A stretch of 64,000 nt of DNA from Affinibrenneria salicis (GTDB taxonomy: Bacteria; Pseudomonadota; Gammaproteobacteria; Enterobacterales; Enterobacteriaceae). Positions 19,243-37,019 of this stretch are shown in pieces (the first letter of the stretch is position 1; each line of letters starts with the position of its first letter). Made by a program: the position numbers and the translations under genes. The stretch covers positions 248,001-312,000 of the forward strand of contig NZ_VYKJ01000003.1 in the NCBI RefSeq assembly GCF_008710095.1, read 5' to 3'. The notes beneath the pieces are model-generated. The model was not told where the DNA came from. It ran no database searches and saw only the letters and a program-made list of their open reading frames with translations.

Positions 19243-20655
19243 TCAAACGCGATGTACGGATGCGGTATTGGTGGTGCCGCTCGGTACCAGCGCGCCGGAA
19301 ACCATAACGACCACGTCGCCCGATTTGGCGAAGCCGCTTTCCAGCGCCGCTTCTTTACCGATGCGGTAGAAATCGTCGGTAGAGGCGATTTCTTTCACCA
19401 GACGAGTTACCACGCCTTTGCTCAGCAGCAGTTGGCGGGCGGTGACTTCGTTGGTGGTCAGGGCAAGGATACGGGCGTCAGGGAAGTATTTACGGATGGA
19501 TTTGGCTGATTTACCGCCGCTGGTGGCGACGACAATCAGCGGCGCTTCCAGTTTTTCCGCCGTTTCTACCGCACCGCGGCAGACTGCTTCGGTGATGCGC
19601 AGTTTGTTGCTGTCCTGAGACGCATCCAGACGTGCGGTCATCACCCGGTCGGTGCGCTGGCAGATGGTCGCCATGATGCTGACGGCTTCCAGCGGGTATT
19701 TACCCTTGGCGCTTTCGCCAGACAGCATAACGGCGTCGGTGCCGTCGATGATGGCGTTGGCAACGTCACCGGCTTCCGCACGGGTCGGACGCGGGTTTTT
19801 GATCATCGAATCCAGCATCTGAGTCGCCGTGATTACCACTTTGCGCGCGCGGGTGCATTTTTCGATCATCATTTTCTGAGCGAAGATAACTTCTTCTACC
19901 GGGATTTCCACGCCGAGGTCGCCACGGGCAACCATGATGCCGTCGGAAGCATCCAGGATTTCGTCAAAATTGTTCAGGCCTTCCTGGTTTTCAATTTTGG
20001 AAATGATCTGGATGTGTTCGCCGCCGTGTTTTTTCAGGTGGGCGCGAATTTCTTCGACGTCGGAACGTTTACGGATAAAGGAGGCGGCAACGAAGTCCAC
20101 GCCCTGTTCGCAACCGAAGATCAGGTCGCGTTTGTCTTTTTCGGCCAGCGCCGGCAGCTGGATGGAAACGCCCGGCAGGTTAACGCCTTTGTTTTCGCCC
20201 AGATCGCCGTTGTTCAGTACTTTACAAACGACTTCTTTACCGCTGATGCTGATAACTTCCATACCGATCAGACCATCGTCAACCAGCACGGTGTTGCCCG
20301 GTTTCAGGTCATCGGTGAAGCCGGTATAGGTTACCGCTGCGCGTTCCTGGTTGCCGATAACGCTCGGGTCGGTGGTGAAGGTGAAGGTCTGGCCGGCACG
20401 CAGGGAAACATCCGCGCCGTTTTCCAGTTTCATGGTACGGATTTCCGGACCTTTGGTATCAAGCAGGATGGCCGCTTGTTTCCCGGTACGAGCAACGACG
20501 GCGCGCAGATTTTTGATGCGGTTGCCGTGTTCTTCGTAGTCGCCGTGAGAGAAATTCAGACGCATAACGTTCATGCCCGCTTCGAGCATTTTCGTCAGCA
20601 TTTCCTCAGTTTCGCTTTTGGGACCGATGGTGCAAACAATTTTAGTCTTTTTCAT
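19243..20655 (-). CDS. pykF: Pyruvate kinase I
   Basis: Converts PEP and ADP to pyruvate and ATP in glycolysis; the PykF type is activated by fructose-1,6-bisphosphate. The ATG at 20655 gives 470 aa starting [13 protein letters not shown], identical in length to E. coli; an ATG three codons earlier is unlikely. Motifs: [21 protein letters not shown], the barrel active-site segment [30 protein letters not shown], and the C-terminal domain with TNTASVH. It is the glycolytic counterpart of ppsA in the same window, and Cra controls both in E. coli. Confidence 0.96.
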   Translation of the reverse strand: MKKTKIVCTIGPKSETEEMLTKMLEAGMNVMRLNFSHGDYEEHGNRIKNLRAVVARTGKQAAILLDTKGPEIRTMKLENGADVSLRAGQTFTFTTDPSVIGNQERAAVTYTGFTDDLKPGNTVLVDDGLIGMEVISISGKEVVCKVLNNGDLGENKGVNLPGVSIQLPALAEKDKRDLIFGCEQGVDFVAASFIRKRSDVEEIRAHLKKHGGEHIQIISKIENQEGLNNFDEILDASDGIMVARGDLGVEIPVEEVIFAQKMMIEKCTRARKVVITATQMLDSMIKNPRPTRAEAGDVANAIIDGTDAVMLSGESAKGKYPLEAVSIMATICQRTDRVMTARLDASQDSNKLRITEAVCRGAVETAEKLEAPLIVVATSGGKSAKSIRKYFPDARILALTTNEVTARQLLLSKGVVTRLVKEIASTDDFYRIGKEAALESGFAKSGDVVVMVSGALVPSGTTNTASVHRV

Positions 20656-20878
20656 AATGATCAAGTTCTATAAGTTGTGATGGATAAAAAACATGTGAAC
20701 CGAAGGCGGGAGCGCCGCCGGAAAATGAAGCTGCTGAAGAAGATGAGAATAGGTGGTAACAGTGACACAAAAAAGGCGAGGAGGATAGACTTAGCCTGTT
20801 GCTGCGCAGTGTGCACAAAATCCAGGCAAGCGCCGCCATGAGTATAATTTTTTCTAATAAAAGAGGATACGTCAATTA

Positions 20879-20894
20879 GCTGAAACCATTCAAT
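20879..20894 (-). promoter_or_regulatory. Cra (FruR) site before pykF
   Basis: ATTGAATGGTTTCAGC on the minus strand fits the Cra consensus and the E. coli pykF site as I recall it. Cra represses pykF there, opposite to its effect on ppsA. The surrounding 20656-21176 gap holds no gene. Confidence 0.75.
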
Positions 20895-21084
20895 TAAAAC
20901 GACGTTTGGTATTATAGTTATCAGCCCACGAGAAACAAGTTAAAAACGTACCCGGAGCGAGTTTTTTTGCCCTGTTTGCGCAAAAAATAGTGCGATTTGT
21001 TACTTTTACAGGTATTTGTTGCGCAACTCTCCACCCGTTTCCGCATTGCGGCGGCGGCATGGGGAAGCGGCCGACAGAATGTAA

Positions 21085-22104
<1,020 letters not shown>

Positions 22105-22224
22105 AACTTTGCATTGCGTCACAAAAATAACTTTATAAACGCTGCGCCGGTTGCGTTGTCGTTAAAATAGCAAGATACTTGGCCCATGGCTCCGGGTAAT
22201 AATAACGGAACCAACGGCAATACA

Positions 22225-22335
22225 GGATTGTTACTTTATGGTCGTCGTGTTTTATCCGTCGGCCATTGGGCAAAACCTAAACCTCTTACGAGTGGCGGAT
22301 TTCGTCGCTTATTTAAGGGGTTTAGGTTTTTTTTT
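22225..22335 (+). promoter_or_regulatory. second RAT/terminator switch, RAT with enlarged apical stem
   Basis: GGATTGTTACT (22225-22235) and GGGCAAAACC (22268-22277) are the two halves of a RAT, but the insert between them expands the site to 53 bases instead of 29. The insert folds on itself: ATGGTCG (22238-22244) pairs with CGGCCAT (22260-22266). The following terminator AAACCTAAACC (22273-22283) / GGTTTAGGTTT (22319-22329) with nine T shares AAACC with the RAT, so the either/or geometry is kept. Confidence 0.75.
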
Positions 22336-22412
22336 GCAAAAAATTTGCAGCGGGAAGATTTCACACGGTTTTTTTATCTGGCTGACCGTCCTGTTTGGTT
22401 GTCTGTATTTAA

Positions 22413-25761
<3,349 letters not shown>

Positions 25762-25895
25762 CCGGACTGGCCGGGCTGGCGCCGGGCCAGTCCGGCCGCC
25801 CTTCGGCGGGAACGCGCGGGCGGCGCGGCGTCTGCATAGCGGGTCCAGCGGCAGGGCGGCGTCACGTCGGCTACGGTTAAACAAGAAGGCGCATA

Positions 25896-27566
25896 ATGAA
25901 CAGACGAGAGTTATTAATTAAAGCCGCGGTGGTGGCCGGCTGCATAAAAGCGCTGCCGCTGCAGGCGGCGAATAATCGCGTTCAACCGGGCGACAAACCG
26001 GCTCCGTTAACCCGGCAGCAGCATTGGGTCGAAATGGCTGAGGTGCTGAAACCGGTGTTGAAAGAAGCGCCTTACCCGGCGATCGCGGTGGTTGCGCCGC
26101 GCCAGGATCCGGCCGGCGTGGCGCTGGAAAAGGTGTACAGCATCGGCGCATTAGACGAGAAAAGTTTTAAAGACGGCGACAGTTTCATCGTCGATTTTGG
26201 CGAACACTATACGGGGTATCTGATCTTCGATCTGGGCTGGGCCGGCGTTTCCTGCGATGCGCCGGCGCGTCTGCGCCTGATATTCGGCGAGGTCAGCACC
26301 GACGTGACTCAGCCGCTTTACCCCTATAAGGGCTGGATCAGCGCCTCCTGGCTGCCGGATGAGATCCTCAACGTGGATTTTCTGCCGCAGCAGGTCAGAA
26401 TCGCGCGCCGTCACGCTTTCCGCTATGTCAGGATTGAGGTGATCTCCACCTCATCGAATTTCAGCGCTACTTTTCGCAATATTCAGGTGCGTGCGGTTTC
26501 TTCCGCCGGCGTCGATCGCCATCAGCCGGCGAACTATGACAGCCCGTTACTGCGCGACATCGATCGGGTCAGCATCAGAACGCTGCACGAATGTATGCAG
26601 ACCAGTTTTGAAGACGGACCCAAACGCGATCGCCGCCTGTGGGTCGGGGATTTACGCCTGCAGGCGCTGGTCAATTACGCCAGTTTCAATAACGCGGCGC
26701 TGGTTCGCCGTTGTCTGTACCTGTTCGCCGGGCTGCAGCGCGCGGATGGTTATATTACCGCCTGCGTGTACGAGCAACCGACGCCGCGCATCGGTGAAGT
26801 GGTGCTAATCGATTACGCCGCGCTATTTGGCTGCATTGTGCTCGATTACCTGCATGCGACGAACGATCGCGACACGGCGGCGGAGCTATGGCCGGTGGCC
26901 CGGCAGCAGCTTGAGCTGGCGCTGAACAATGTTGATGCACAAGGGCTGTTTGTCGCGCCGCAGCAGGACTATGTCTTTATTGACTGGAACCCCGGACAGG
27001 ACCAGAGCGAGGCGCTGCAAGGGCTGGATAAACAGGCCGCGATGCAGGGGCTGCTGATATACAGCTGCCGGCAGGGGATGGCGCTGGCGCGGGCCGTGGG
27101 CCGGGAGGAAGACGCCGCGCGCCTTGCGGAGAACATCGCGCTTATGAGTCAGGCCGCCAGCCGCCGCTTATTCGACTCTGCGCTGGGTGTATTTGTCAGC
27201 GGCGAACATCGGCAGGTATCCTGGGCCTCTCAGGCATGGATGGCATTGGCCGGCGTATTGCCGCAGCAGCAGATGGCGCAGGCGCTTGAACACGTTATGA
27301 CGATGCCGCAGGCCGTGCGTCCGCTGACGCCCTATTTATATCACCATATGGTGGACGCGCTGATTCGCTGCGGGCTCAGCCAAAAGGCGAAAAAACTGGT
27401 GGAAACGTACTGGGGGGCGATGGTTAAAACCGGCACCAATACTTTCTGGGAAGCCTTTGATCCTGAAAATCCGATGTCTTCTCCCTATGGCAGTAAACAA
27501 ATTGACAGTTATTGTCATGCCTGGAGCTGTACGCCGAGCTATTTTATCCGTAACGGTTTTACATAA
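25896..27566 (+). CDS. exported alpha-L-rhamnosidase-like protein (GH78-like)
   Basis: 556 aa. The N-terminus MNRRELLIKAAVVAGC followed by a hydrophobic stretch ending LQAA looks like a twin-arginine or Sec signal, so the protein is probably periplasmic. The segment DGPKRDRRLWVGDLRLQ (about 247-263) resembles the GH78 motif that carries catalytic acids, and CHAWSCTPSYF near the C-terminus resembles the family end. The N-terminal half looks like a beta-sandwich. It lies 134 bases behind the phospho-beta-glucosidase, so it may trim rhamnose from plant rhamnoglucosides before PTS uptake of the glucoside. That role is inference, as is the exact family. Confidence 0.7.
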   Translation: MNRRELLIKAAVVAGCIKALPLQAANNRVQPGDKPAPLTRQQHWVEMAEVLKPVLKEAPYPAIAVVAPRQDPAGVALEKVYSIGALDEKSFKDGDSFIVDFGEHYTGYLIFDLGWAGVSCDAPARLRLIFGEVSTDVTQPLYPYKGWISASWLPDEILNVDFLPQQVRIARRHAFRYVRIEVISTSSNFSATFRNIQVRAVSSAGVDRHQPANYDSPLLRDIDRVSIRTLHECMQTSFEDGPKRDRRLWVGDLRLQALVNYASFNNAALVRRCLYLFAGLQRADGYITACVYEQPTPRIGEVVLIDYAALFGCIVLDYLHATNDRDTAAELWPVARQQLELALNNVDAQGLFVAPQQDYVFIDWNPGQDQSEALQGLDKQAAMQGLLIYSCRQGMALARAVGREEDAARLAENIALMSQAASRRLFDSALGVFVSGEHRQVSWASQAWMALAGVLPQQQMAQALEHVMTMPQAVRPLTPYLYHHMVDALIRCGLSQKAKKLVETYWGAMVKTGTNTFWEAFDPENPMSSPYGSKQIDSYCHAWSCTPSYFIRNGFT

Positions 27567-27668
27567 ATAATAATTAACTTACTGTGGTTATTTATTGTGC
27601 CGGGAACGTTGTTTTATAAAACAGCACATACCTCAAATAATGGCGTTGCGGCAGGGCGGTAACGCAGC

Positions 27669-27805
27669 GACACATTGCATCGACAACGAATGTGTCCAGC
27701 CAACGGCTGGTCTTAGGTGAGAGACTGGGTGTCTCTCATTAATCCCCGGCAGCATACCGCAATTAGCGGCTGCGGGGAGCGGCAAATCTGTCGGCAGCAG
27801 ATTTG
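27669..27805 (+). ncRNA. candidate structured RNA: five consecutive hairpins
   Basis: This lies in the 770-base gap 27567-28337, which has no gene. Hairpins are packed almost end to end: GACACATT/AATGTGTC (27669-27696), CCAGCC-aac-GGCTGG (27696-27710), TGAGAGAC/GTCTCTCA (27718-27738), CCCC-GCAGC / GCTGC-GGGG with an inner CCGC/GCGG (27744-27777), and CAAATCTG/CAGATTTG (27783-27805). I cannot match it to a known RNA class. The strand is assumed from the flanking genes. The rest of the gap shows one more weak hairpin, ACAGGG/CCCTGT, at about 27985-28003. Confidence 0.5.
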
Positions 27806-28220
27806 AATGTCGCTGGCGGCGGCACGGTAAGTGTTAAAACCATGGTGTGGCGAGTAACAAAACCAACGTACCTGGAGCCTGAAGTTAAAGGGTATATCGA
27901 CAATAAATAGATGCTTTAAATAAAACAGGAATAAACGGAGGGCGCGAATACCGCATATTCAACGAATAGAGACGATTGGTTATTACACAGGGGAATATAC
28001 CCTGTCTGAATGAATAATACTCATGCTGGCCAACTAATAAGCCGGTGAGCTATTCTTTTGTTCTGAAAAATGTATTGTTTGTAGTTCACAAAAACAAAAA
28101 ATCAACAAAAAAACAGATTGCGTGACTATAGCGGCGGCGATTATTTTATAGCAAGAGGGATGCATATTAATCTGAATGAAAAATACGTTTTCGTCGCATT
28201 AAGGGTTTGGCTGAGTATAA

Positions 28221-30215
<1,995 letters not shown>

Positions 30216-30257
30216 ATTTTTATTCGACGTCGGCAGCATAACCTAATCAAAAACCGC

Positions 30258-30292
30258 CATTGCCAATAATGGCAATGACCAGGCCATTTTTT
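30258..30292 (+). terminator. possible terminator after the second IIBCA gene
   Basis: The hairpin CATTGCC-aataat-GGCAATG (30258-30277) is followed nine bases later by six T. The gap between stem and T run makes it uncertain. Confidence 0.35.
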
Positions 30293-30416
30293 CAATGACG
30301 ATGGGGAAATAAGATGGAGGATCAGAGCTAAAAAATTGGGGTTGCAGCGTCAAGATAAATTGTCTGTATGGGGATGTAAAAGTCAGAGTGGGTGACGACA
30401 TCGTCAGTCTGGTTAG

Positions 30417-32027
<1,611 letters not shown>

Positions 32028-32155
32028 TCGGGCGCGCCCTCCAGCAATAGATTTCTGGTTGTGGGCAGACGATAAGCAAAGATATCCCCGGTTGCGCTAC
32101 GTCGCGGCCGGGGGAAACGGTGATGGACAGAGCAAAGTTATTATCAGGAGCGAAT
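32028..32155 (+). other. spacer hairpin between porin and PTS IIB
   Basis: CCCCGG (32086-32091) and CCGGGG (32108-32113), with an inner GCG/CGC, form a hairpin without a T run. It may lower read-through from the porin gene into the PTS genes. No operator is recognised. The IIB ribosome site is AGGAGCGA. Confidence 0.3.
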
Positions 32156-32461
32156 ATGAAAAAAATACTGTTGTGCTGCGCTGCGGGTATGTCGACCAGT
32201 ATGCTGGTAAAAAAAATGGCCGATTATGCTGAGAAAAATGCTATTGAAGTACAAATTGACGCGGTGAGCGCCAATGATTTTGAAGAATCAATCGCTGACT
32301 ATGACTGCTGTCTGCTGGGGCCGCAAATAAAATATAAACTGGCCGAGTTCAGTAAAATCGCCGGTCAGCTTAATAAGCGCGTCGATCTTATTGATCAAAT
32401 CGATTATGGCATGATGAACGGCGAGAAGGTGCTGAAGAAGGCGCTGAGCATGTTGTCATAA
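32156..32461 (+). CDS. PTS IIB, lactose/cellobiose family
   Basis: A cytoplasmic phosphocarrier that passes phosphate from IIA to the sugar at IIC. The ATG at 32156 has AGGAGCGA upstream and gives 101 aa starting MKKILLCCAAGMSTS; phosphorylated Cys is C8, as in ChbB/CelA. The following YDCCLLGPQIKYKL segment is typical of the family. It heads a set with IIA, a GH4 hydrolase and IIC. Confidence 0.92.
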   Translation: MKKILLCCAAGMSTSMLVKKMADYAEKNAIEVQIDAVSANDFEESIADYDCCLLGPQIKYKLAEFSKIAGQLNKRVDLIDQIDYGMMNGEKVLKKALSMLS

Positions 32462-32520
32462 CGCCCACGCCGGCGAATAGACGGCGATCGCCCCGATAAT
32501 CAGAACGGAGATAGAACAGG

Positions 32521-32844
32521 ATGGACAATAGCGAAATGGAAGGTCTGCTCATCGAGTTAATTACTAATGCCGGTGAAGCGCGATCCTGCGCCATGCAGGC
32601 GCTATATACGGCACGGGAAAATAAATGGCAGGAGGTCGATGAGTGCTTACGCCAGGCGAAACAAGCGGTGCGCGAGGCGCATAAAATTCAGACCCGCCTT
32701 ATCGGCATGGATGAGGGAGAAGGCAAAGTTAAGGTTACGCTAATTACCGTGCACGCGCAGGACCATTTAATGAATGCGCTGCTCTGCCTGGATTTAGCTG
32801 AAGAGATTATAGTACTCAGAAAAGAAATAGCCGTTAGTCAGTAA
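32521..32844 (+). CDS. PTS IIA, lactose/cellobiose family
   Basis: A small all-helical trimeric phosphocarrier (ChbA/LacF type), 107 aa. The active His is in VTLITVHAQDHLMNA (H78). The pattern E-A-RS-AMQAL and the acidic metal-binding region of the trimer fit the family. It follows the IIB gene after 59 bases and precedes the GH4 gene. Confidence 0.92.
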   Translation: MDNSEMEGLLIELITNAGEARSCAMQALYTARENKWQEVDECLRQAKQAVREAHKIQTRLIGMDEGEGKVKVTLITVHAQDHLMNALLCLDLAEEIIVLRKEIAVSQ

Positions 32845-32959
32845 TATTTTTTATTAAAAATAGAATCTATATCCGCCATCTTTCAGGTTGCAGATGCGCT
32901 GGCGTTTTGCATCCGAACGTTTAGCGGATAATCCATGTTCCCTACAGGACATCATTAGT

Positions 32960-34366
32960 ATGAAAAAATTAAAACTCGTAACCATCGGCGGCGGTTCAAG
33001 CTACACGCCGGAATTAATTGAAGGTCTGATTAAGCGGCAGCATGAATTACCGGTGGGCGAACTCTGGCTGGTGGATATTGAAGCCGGACGTGAAAAACAA
33101 AATATCGTCGGGGCGATGGCGAAGAGAATGGTGAAGGCGGCCGGACTGGACTGGGATATTCACCTGACGCTCGATCGTCGCGCCGCGCTGAAGGATGCCG
33201 ATTTTGTGTCGACCCAGTTCCGCGTCGGGCTGCTGGACGCCAGGATCAAGGATGAGTGTATCCCTCTGGCGCACGGCGTGCTTGGTCAGGAGACCAACGG
33301 CGCCGGCGGTATGTTTAAGGCGCTGCGCACCATTCCGGTGATTCTCGACATCATCAACGATATGCGGGAACTGTGCCCCGACGCCTGGCTGGTGAATTTT
33401 ACCAACCCGGCCGGCATGGTGACGGAGGCGGCGATTAAGTACGGCCGCTGGCCGCGCACGGTGGGTCTGTGCAATGTCCCGTTCAGCCATATCGAACAGG
33501 CTAAAAAAACGCTGGATCTGGCGGACGGAGAGCTGTCATTCAAGTTTGCCGGTCTGAATCATTTCCACTGGCATCGGGTATGGGATCGCGCCGGACAAGA
33601 GCGCACGCAAGAGCTGATCGACAAGATCTATTCGCCGGATCGTCAGCAGGATAATGATGAAGGGCTGCAGAATATTCACCAGATCCCATTCTTCTATGAA
33701 CAGGTTAAACATCTGGCGCTGCTGCCGTGCGGTTATCACCGCTACTACTACCAGCAGGATGCGATGCTGCAGCACTCTGTTGAGGAATATAAGGAAAATA
33801 AAACGCGCGGCCAGGTGGTTAAAGAAACCGAGCAGCGGCTGTTTGAATTATATAAAGACCCCGCGCTGGATTATAAACCCGAAGAGCTGTCCCTGCGCGG
33901 CGGCGCTCATTACAGCGATGCGGCCTGTGAATTAATCGCCTCTATTTATAACAACAAAAATACCACCATGGTGGTGAGCACGCAGAATAACGGGGTGATT
34001 AGCGATCTGCCCTACGACGCGATTGTCGAAGTCTCTTCCGCCGTTACCTCGCATGGCCCGGAGCCTTTTTACTGGGGTAAATTGCCGCCGGCCGCGCGCG
34101 GCATGATCCAATTAATGAAGGCGATGGAAGAGACGGTTATCGAAGCGGCCATCAGCGGAGATTACGGCGCCGCGCTGCATGCCTTCATCATTAATCCACT
34201 GGTGCCGGGCGGCGATATCGCCAGACAGATTCTGGATGAACTGCTGCTGGCGCATAAAGACTATCTGCCGCAGTTCGCCGGCAAAATCGCGGAAATTGAA
34301 AAATACCAGCCTGAAACGGTGGCGCGGGTGAAAAGCGTGCTGGCCGGTCGGTTATCGCTGAACTGA
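32960..34366 (+). CDS. 6-phospho-beta-glucosidase, GH4 (ChbF/LicH type)
   Basis: An NAD- and metal-dependent hydrolase that cleaves phosphorylated cellobiose or related beta-glucosides. The ATG at 32960 (MKKLKLVTIGGGSSYTPELI) has AGGA upstream and gives 468 aa; an in-frame start at 32888 would add 24 residues that are not family-like. NAD-binding motif GGGSSYTPE (about 10-18), NPAGM about 149-153, and the metal ligands C171 (GLCNVPF) and H201 (GLNHFHW) are visible. The catalytic route, via hydride transfer, is known for GH4. Context points to cellobiose or aryl-beta-glucoside phosphates. Confidence 0.92.
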   Translation: MKKLKLVTIGGGSSYTPELIEGLIKRQHELPVGELWLVDIEAGREKQNIVGAMAKRMVKAAGLDWDIHLTLDRRAALKDADFVSTQFRVGLLDARIKDECIPLAHGVLGQETNGAGGMFKALRTIPVILDIINDMRELCPDAWLVNFTNPAGMVTEAAIKYGRWPRTVGLCNVPFSHIEQAKKTLDLADGELSFKFAGLNHFHWHRVWDRAGQERTQELIDKIYSPDRQQDNDEGLQNIHQIPFFYEQVKHLALLPCGYHRYYYQQDAMLQHSVEEYKENKTRGQVVKETEQRLFELYKDPALDYKPEELSLRGGAHYSDAACELIASIYNNKNTTMVVSTQNNGVISDLPYDAIVEVSSAVTSHGPEPFYWGKLPPAARGMIQLMKAMEETVIEAAISGDYGAALHAFIINPLVPGGDIARQILDELLLAHKDYLPQFAGKIAEIEKYQPETVARVKSVLAGRLSLN

Positions 34367-34399
34367 ATACGCCCGGCGGAAACGCCGACTGCGGGAAAG

Positions 34400-34545
34400 C
34401 GGGAAGCGAACACCGCCTCCGGCGGCGGTCGAACCGTTCGTCATCGCACCGGCGAACCGGCGCGGAGGCGATCGAAACAGTAGCGTTCGGGCGGCCCGGC
34501 GGAGGTCGAGCCGCCCGAACGCCGCGCCCGGCAGGGCGCCGGTTC
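34400..34545 (+). repeat. GC-rich spacer with a 13-bp inverted repeat
   Basis: GCGTTCGGGCGGC (34483-34495) and GCCGCCCGAACGC (34510-34522) form a perfect 13-bp hairpin with a 14-base loop. Smaller hairpins flank it (ACCGCC..GGCGGT near 34411-34429, GCGCCC..GGGCGC near 34525-34540). There are no T runs. It stands between the GH4 and IIC genes and could set the ratio of their expression by stabilising upstream mRNA or slowing transcription. Confidence 0.5.
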
Positions 34546-34622
34546 ATGCCGGCCATGGCCGCCGCGGCCCGCAGGACGATGGGTGCCAATACAACGCTGT
34601 TGTAGCAGATAAGGTGGAAGAT

Positions 34623-35909
34623 ATGGCTCATAAATTTTTTGTGTATCTGGAAAATGTGCTGACGCCGGTCGCGGTGAAAGTCGGCGGTCAGCGCCATCTC
34701 ACCGCGGTCAGAGACGGTTTTATCTGCGCGATGCCATTTATTATTGTTGGCTCGTTTATGCTTATATTCGCCTTTCCTCCTTTCCCGGAGGACACGACCT
34801 TCATTATCGGCCGTTGGTGGATAGAGGCGGCGAATAAATACGCCTATGAAATCATGACGCCGTTTAATATGACCATGGGCATCATGGCGGTGTTTATCAG
34901 CGTCGGGGTGGCCTATAACCTGGCGAAAAGTTATAAGATGGAAGGGTTGCCCTGTGCGCTGCTGTCGCTGATGAGTTTTTTCCTGATTGCGGCGCCGGCG
35001 CGCGACGGCGTGCTGCCCGGCGATTATCTGGGCGGCACCGGCGTCTTTACCGCGGTGGTGCTGGCGATCTACGTCACCGAACTGATGCGCTTTCTGAAAG
35101 TTAAGAATATCGGCATCCCGCTGCCGGATTCCGTACCGCAAAATATCCGCCAGTCCTTTAATCTGCTGATCCCGGCGGTTGTGGTTATCATGACCATCTA
35201 TTTATTCAACCTGTTTCTGGTGTCATCGTTTGAAATGGTGCTGCCGCAGGCCATCATGAATATCTTCAAACCGCTGATTTCCGCGTCGGACACGTTACCG
35301 GCTCTGCTGTTCGCGGCGTTGCTGGCCCAGTTGCTGTGGTTCTGCGGCATTCACGGCGCCACCATCGTCAGCGGCATCATGTCGCCGTTTTACCTGATCA
35401 ACCTGAGCGCCAATCAGGCGGCGCTGGAGGCCGGTCTGCCGCTGCCGCATATCATCGCCGGCGATCTGTGGACCTACATTATCAGTTGCGGCGGTTCCGG
35501 CGCGACCTTTGGTCTGGTCCTGCTCTATCTGCGCAGTAAATCCTCTCACCTGAAAGCCATCGGCAAGCTGAGCGTCGTGCCGGGGCTATTCAACATCAAC
35601 GAACCGGTTATTTTTGGTTCGCCGGTGGTGATGAATCCACTGCTGTTTATTCCCTTTATCCTGGTGCCGATGGTTAACGCCACCATCGGCTACCTGCTGC
35701 TGAGCGCTAACTGGCTGGATCGCATTATCACCATGGTGCCCTGGACGGTGCCCGCGCCGATCGGTTTCGCCTGGGCCGCAGGCTGGAAGATGAACAATGC
35801 GCTGTTGGTGCTGGCGCTGGTGGTGGTCGATCTGATCATCTATTACCCGTTCTTTAAGATGCACGAGCGCCATTTGCTGCAGCAGGAAGCGGAGGCCGGG
35901 CAGGAATAG
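34623..35909 (+). CDS. PTS IIC, lactose/cellobiose family
   Basis: The membrane channel subunit for the IIB/IIA pair encoded upstream. From the ATG at 34623 it has 428 aa; GGTGGA lies six bases before it, while the ATG at 34614 overlaps that site. Multiple membrane helices (about 30-50, 78-100, 135-160, 180-205, 285-310, 345-400) and the family signatures FNINEPVIFGSPVVMNPLLFIPFI and LWFCGIHGATIVSGI, with the conserved Glu and His, are present. Separation of IIC from IIB/IIA by the hydrolase gene is unusual; in E. coli chb the order is IIB, IIC, IIA. Confidence 0.92.
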   Translation: MAHKFFVYLENVLTPVAVKVGGQRHLTAVRDGFICAMPFIIVGSFMLIFAFPPFPEDTTFIIGRWWIEAANKYAYEIMTPFNMTMGIMAVFISVGVAYNLAKSYKMEGLPCALLSLMSFFLIAAPARDGVLPGDYLGGTGVFTAVVLAIYVTELMRFLKVKNIGIPLPDSVPQNIRQSFNLLIPAVVVIMTIYLFNLFLVSSFEMVLPQAIMNIFKPLISASDTLPALLFAALLAQLLWFCGIHGATIVSGIMSPFYLINLSANQAALEAGLPLPHIIAGDLWTYIISCGGSGATFGLVLLYLRSKSSHLKAIGKLSVVPGLFNINEPVIFGSPVVMNPLLFIPFILVPMVNATIGYLLLSANWLDRIITMVPWTVPAPIGFAWAAGWKMNNALLVLALVVVDLIIYYPFFKMHERHLLQQEAEAGQE

Positions 35910-35937
35910 GCTCCGCCGGCGCGAGCGCATAACCTGA

Positions 35938-35970
35938 GGGCTGGCCGTTTAGCCGGCCCTGTTGTTTCAT
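35938..35970 (+). terminator. possible terminator after PTS IIC
   Basis: GGGCTGGC-cgttta-GCCGGCCC forms an 8-bp stem with one wobble pair, followed by the T-rich TGTTGTTTC. The next gene begins only about 25 bases later, so it may be partial. Confidence 0.4.
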
Positions 35971-35992
35971 CAGAGAAGATAAGAGGCTGTTT

Positions 35993-37019
35993 ATGTCATT
36001 GTTTCATAAAATAGTTAACGCGGCCCGGCTTATGTTGGCCCTCCTCGCGCTGGGGGGGCCGCTGAGCGGCGCGCAGGCTCAGTCGCAGACGACGCTGCCG
36101 TTTACCGTGCCCGAGCATAAGCAAGTTCGGGTCATCATCAGCAGCGATGCGAAGAACGAGGCGGACGATGATTTTGCCGTGGCTCATGCCTTGCTGACGC
36201 CGACTTTCGAGGTTAAGGGGCTGATCGGGGCGCACTATGCGCGCACTGCGCCGATGATGAAACGCGACGGGCGCGGCAGCATGGAAGCCAGCTACCAGGA
36301 GCTGAAGCACCTGGTGAAGCTGATGGGGAAAAACGACGTGCCGGTGCTGCGCGGCGCCAGCGACGCGCTGGAGCAGGAAGCGCCGCCGGCTAAACTGAGC
36401 GAAGGGGCGAAGGCGCTGATCGCCGAGGCGTTGAGGGAGGACAGCAAGCCGCTGTTTGTGTTGGTGCTGGGCTCGTTGACCGACGTGGCGCAGGCGCTGC
36501 TGGCCGAGCCGCGCATCGCACCAAAGATGACGGTGGTGTGGATCGGCGGTATGCCCTATCCGAAAGGCGGCTGGGAATACAATATGTTCAACGATCCGAT
36601 CGCCGCGCGGGCGGTATTCAAGTCGTCGGTGGCATTGTGGCAGGTTCCGCACAACGTCTATATGTCGGTACGCGTATCGCTGGCGGAGCTGGCGCTGCGC
36701 GTCAAGCCGCAGGGCGCGGTGGGCAACTACCTGTGGCAGCAGATGGTGGAGTTTAACCAGACCATCTCGCAGACGCTGAAAGACGTCCCCTGGCCGAAGA
36801 GCGAAGTCTGGGTGCTGGGCGACAATCCGTCGATTTCGCTGTTGTTGGATGATCATGAATATCATTATACCCTGCGCGCCGCGCCGTATCTGAACGACGA
36901 CCTGACCTATGGCGAACTGCCGGCCGCCCGCCAGATCCGCGTGTACAACGCTGTGGACACCCGTTTTACTCTGGAGGATTTTTACGCCAAGCTGGCGCTT
37001 ACCTATGGGACGAGCGGTC

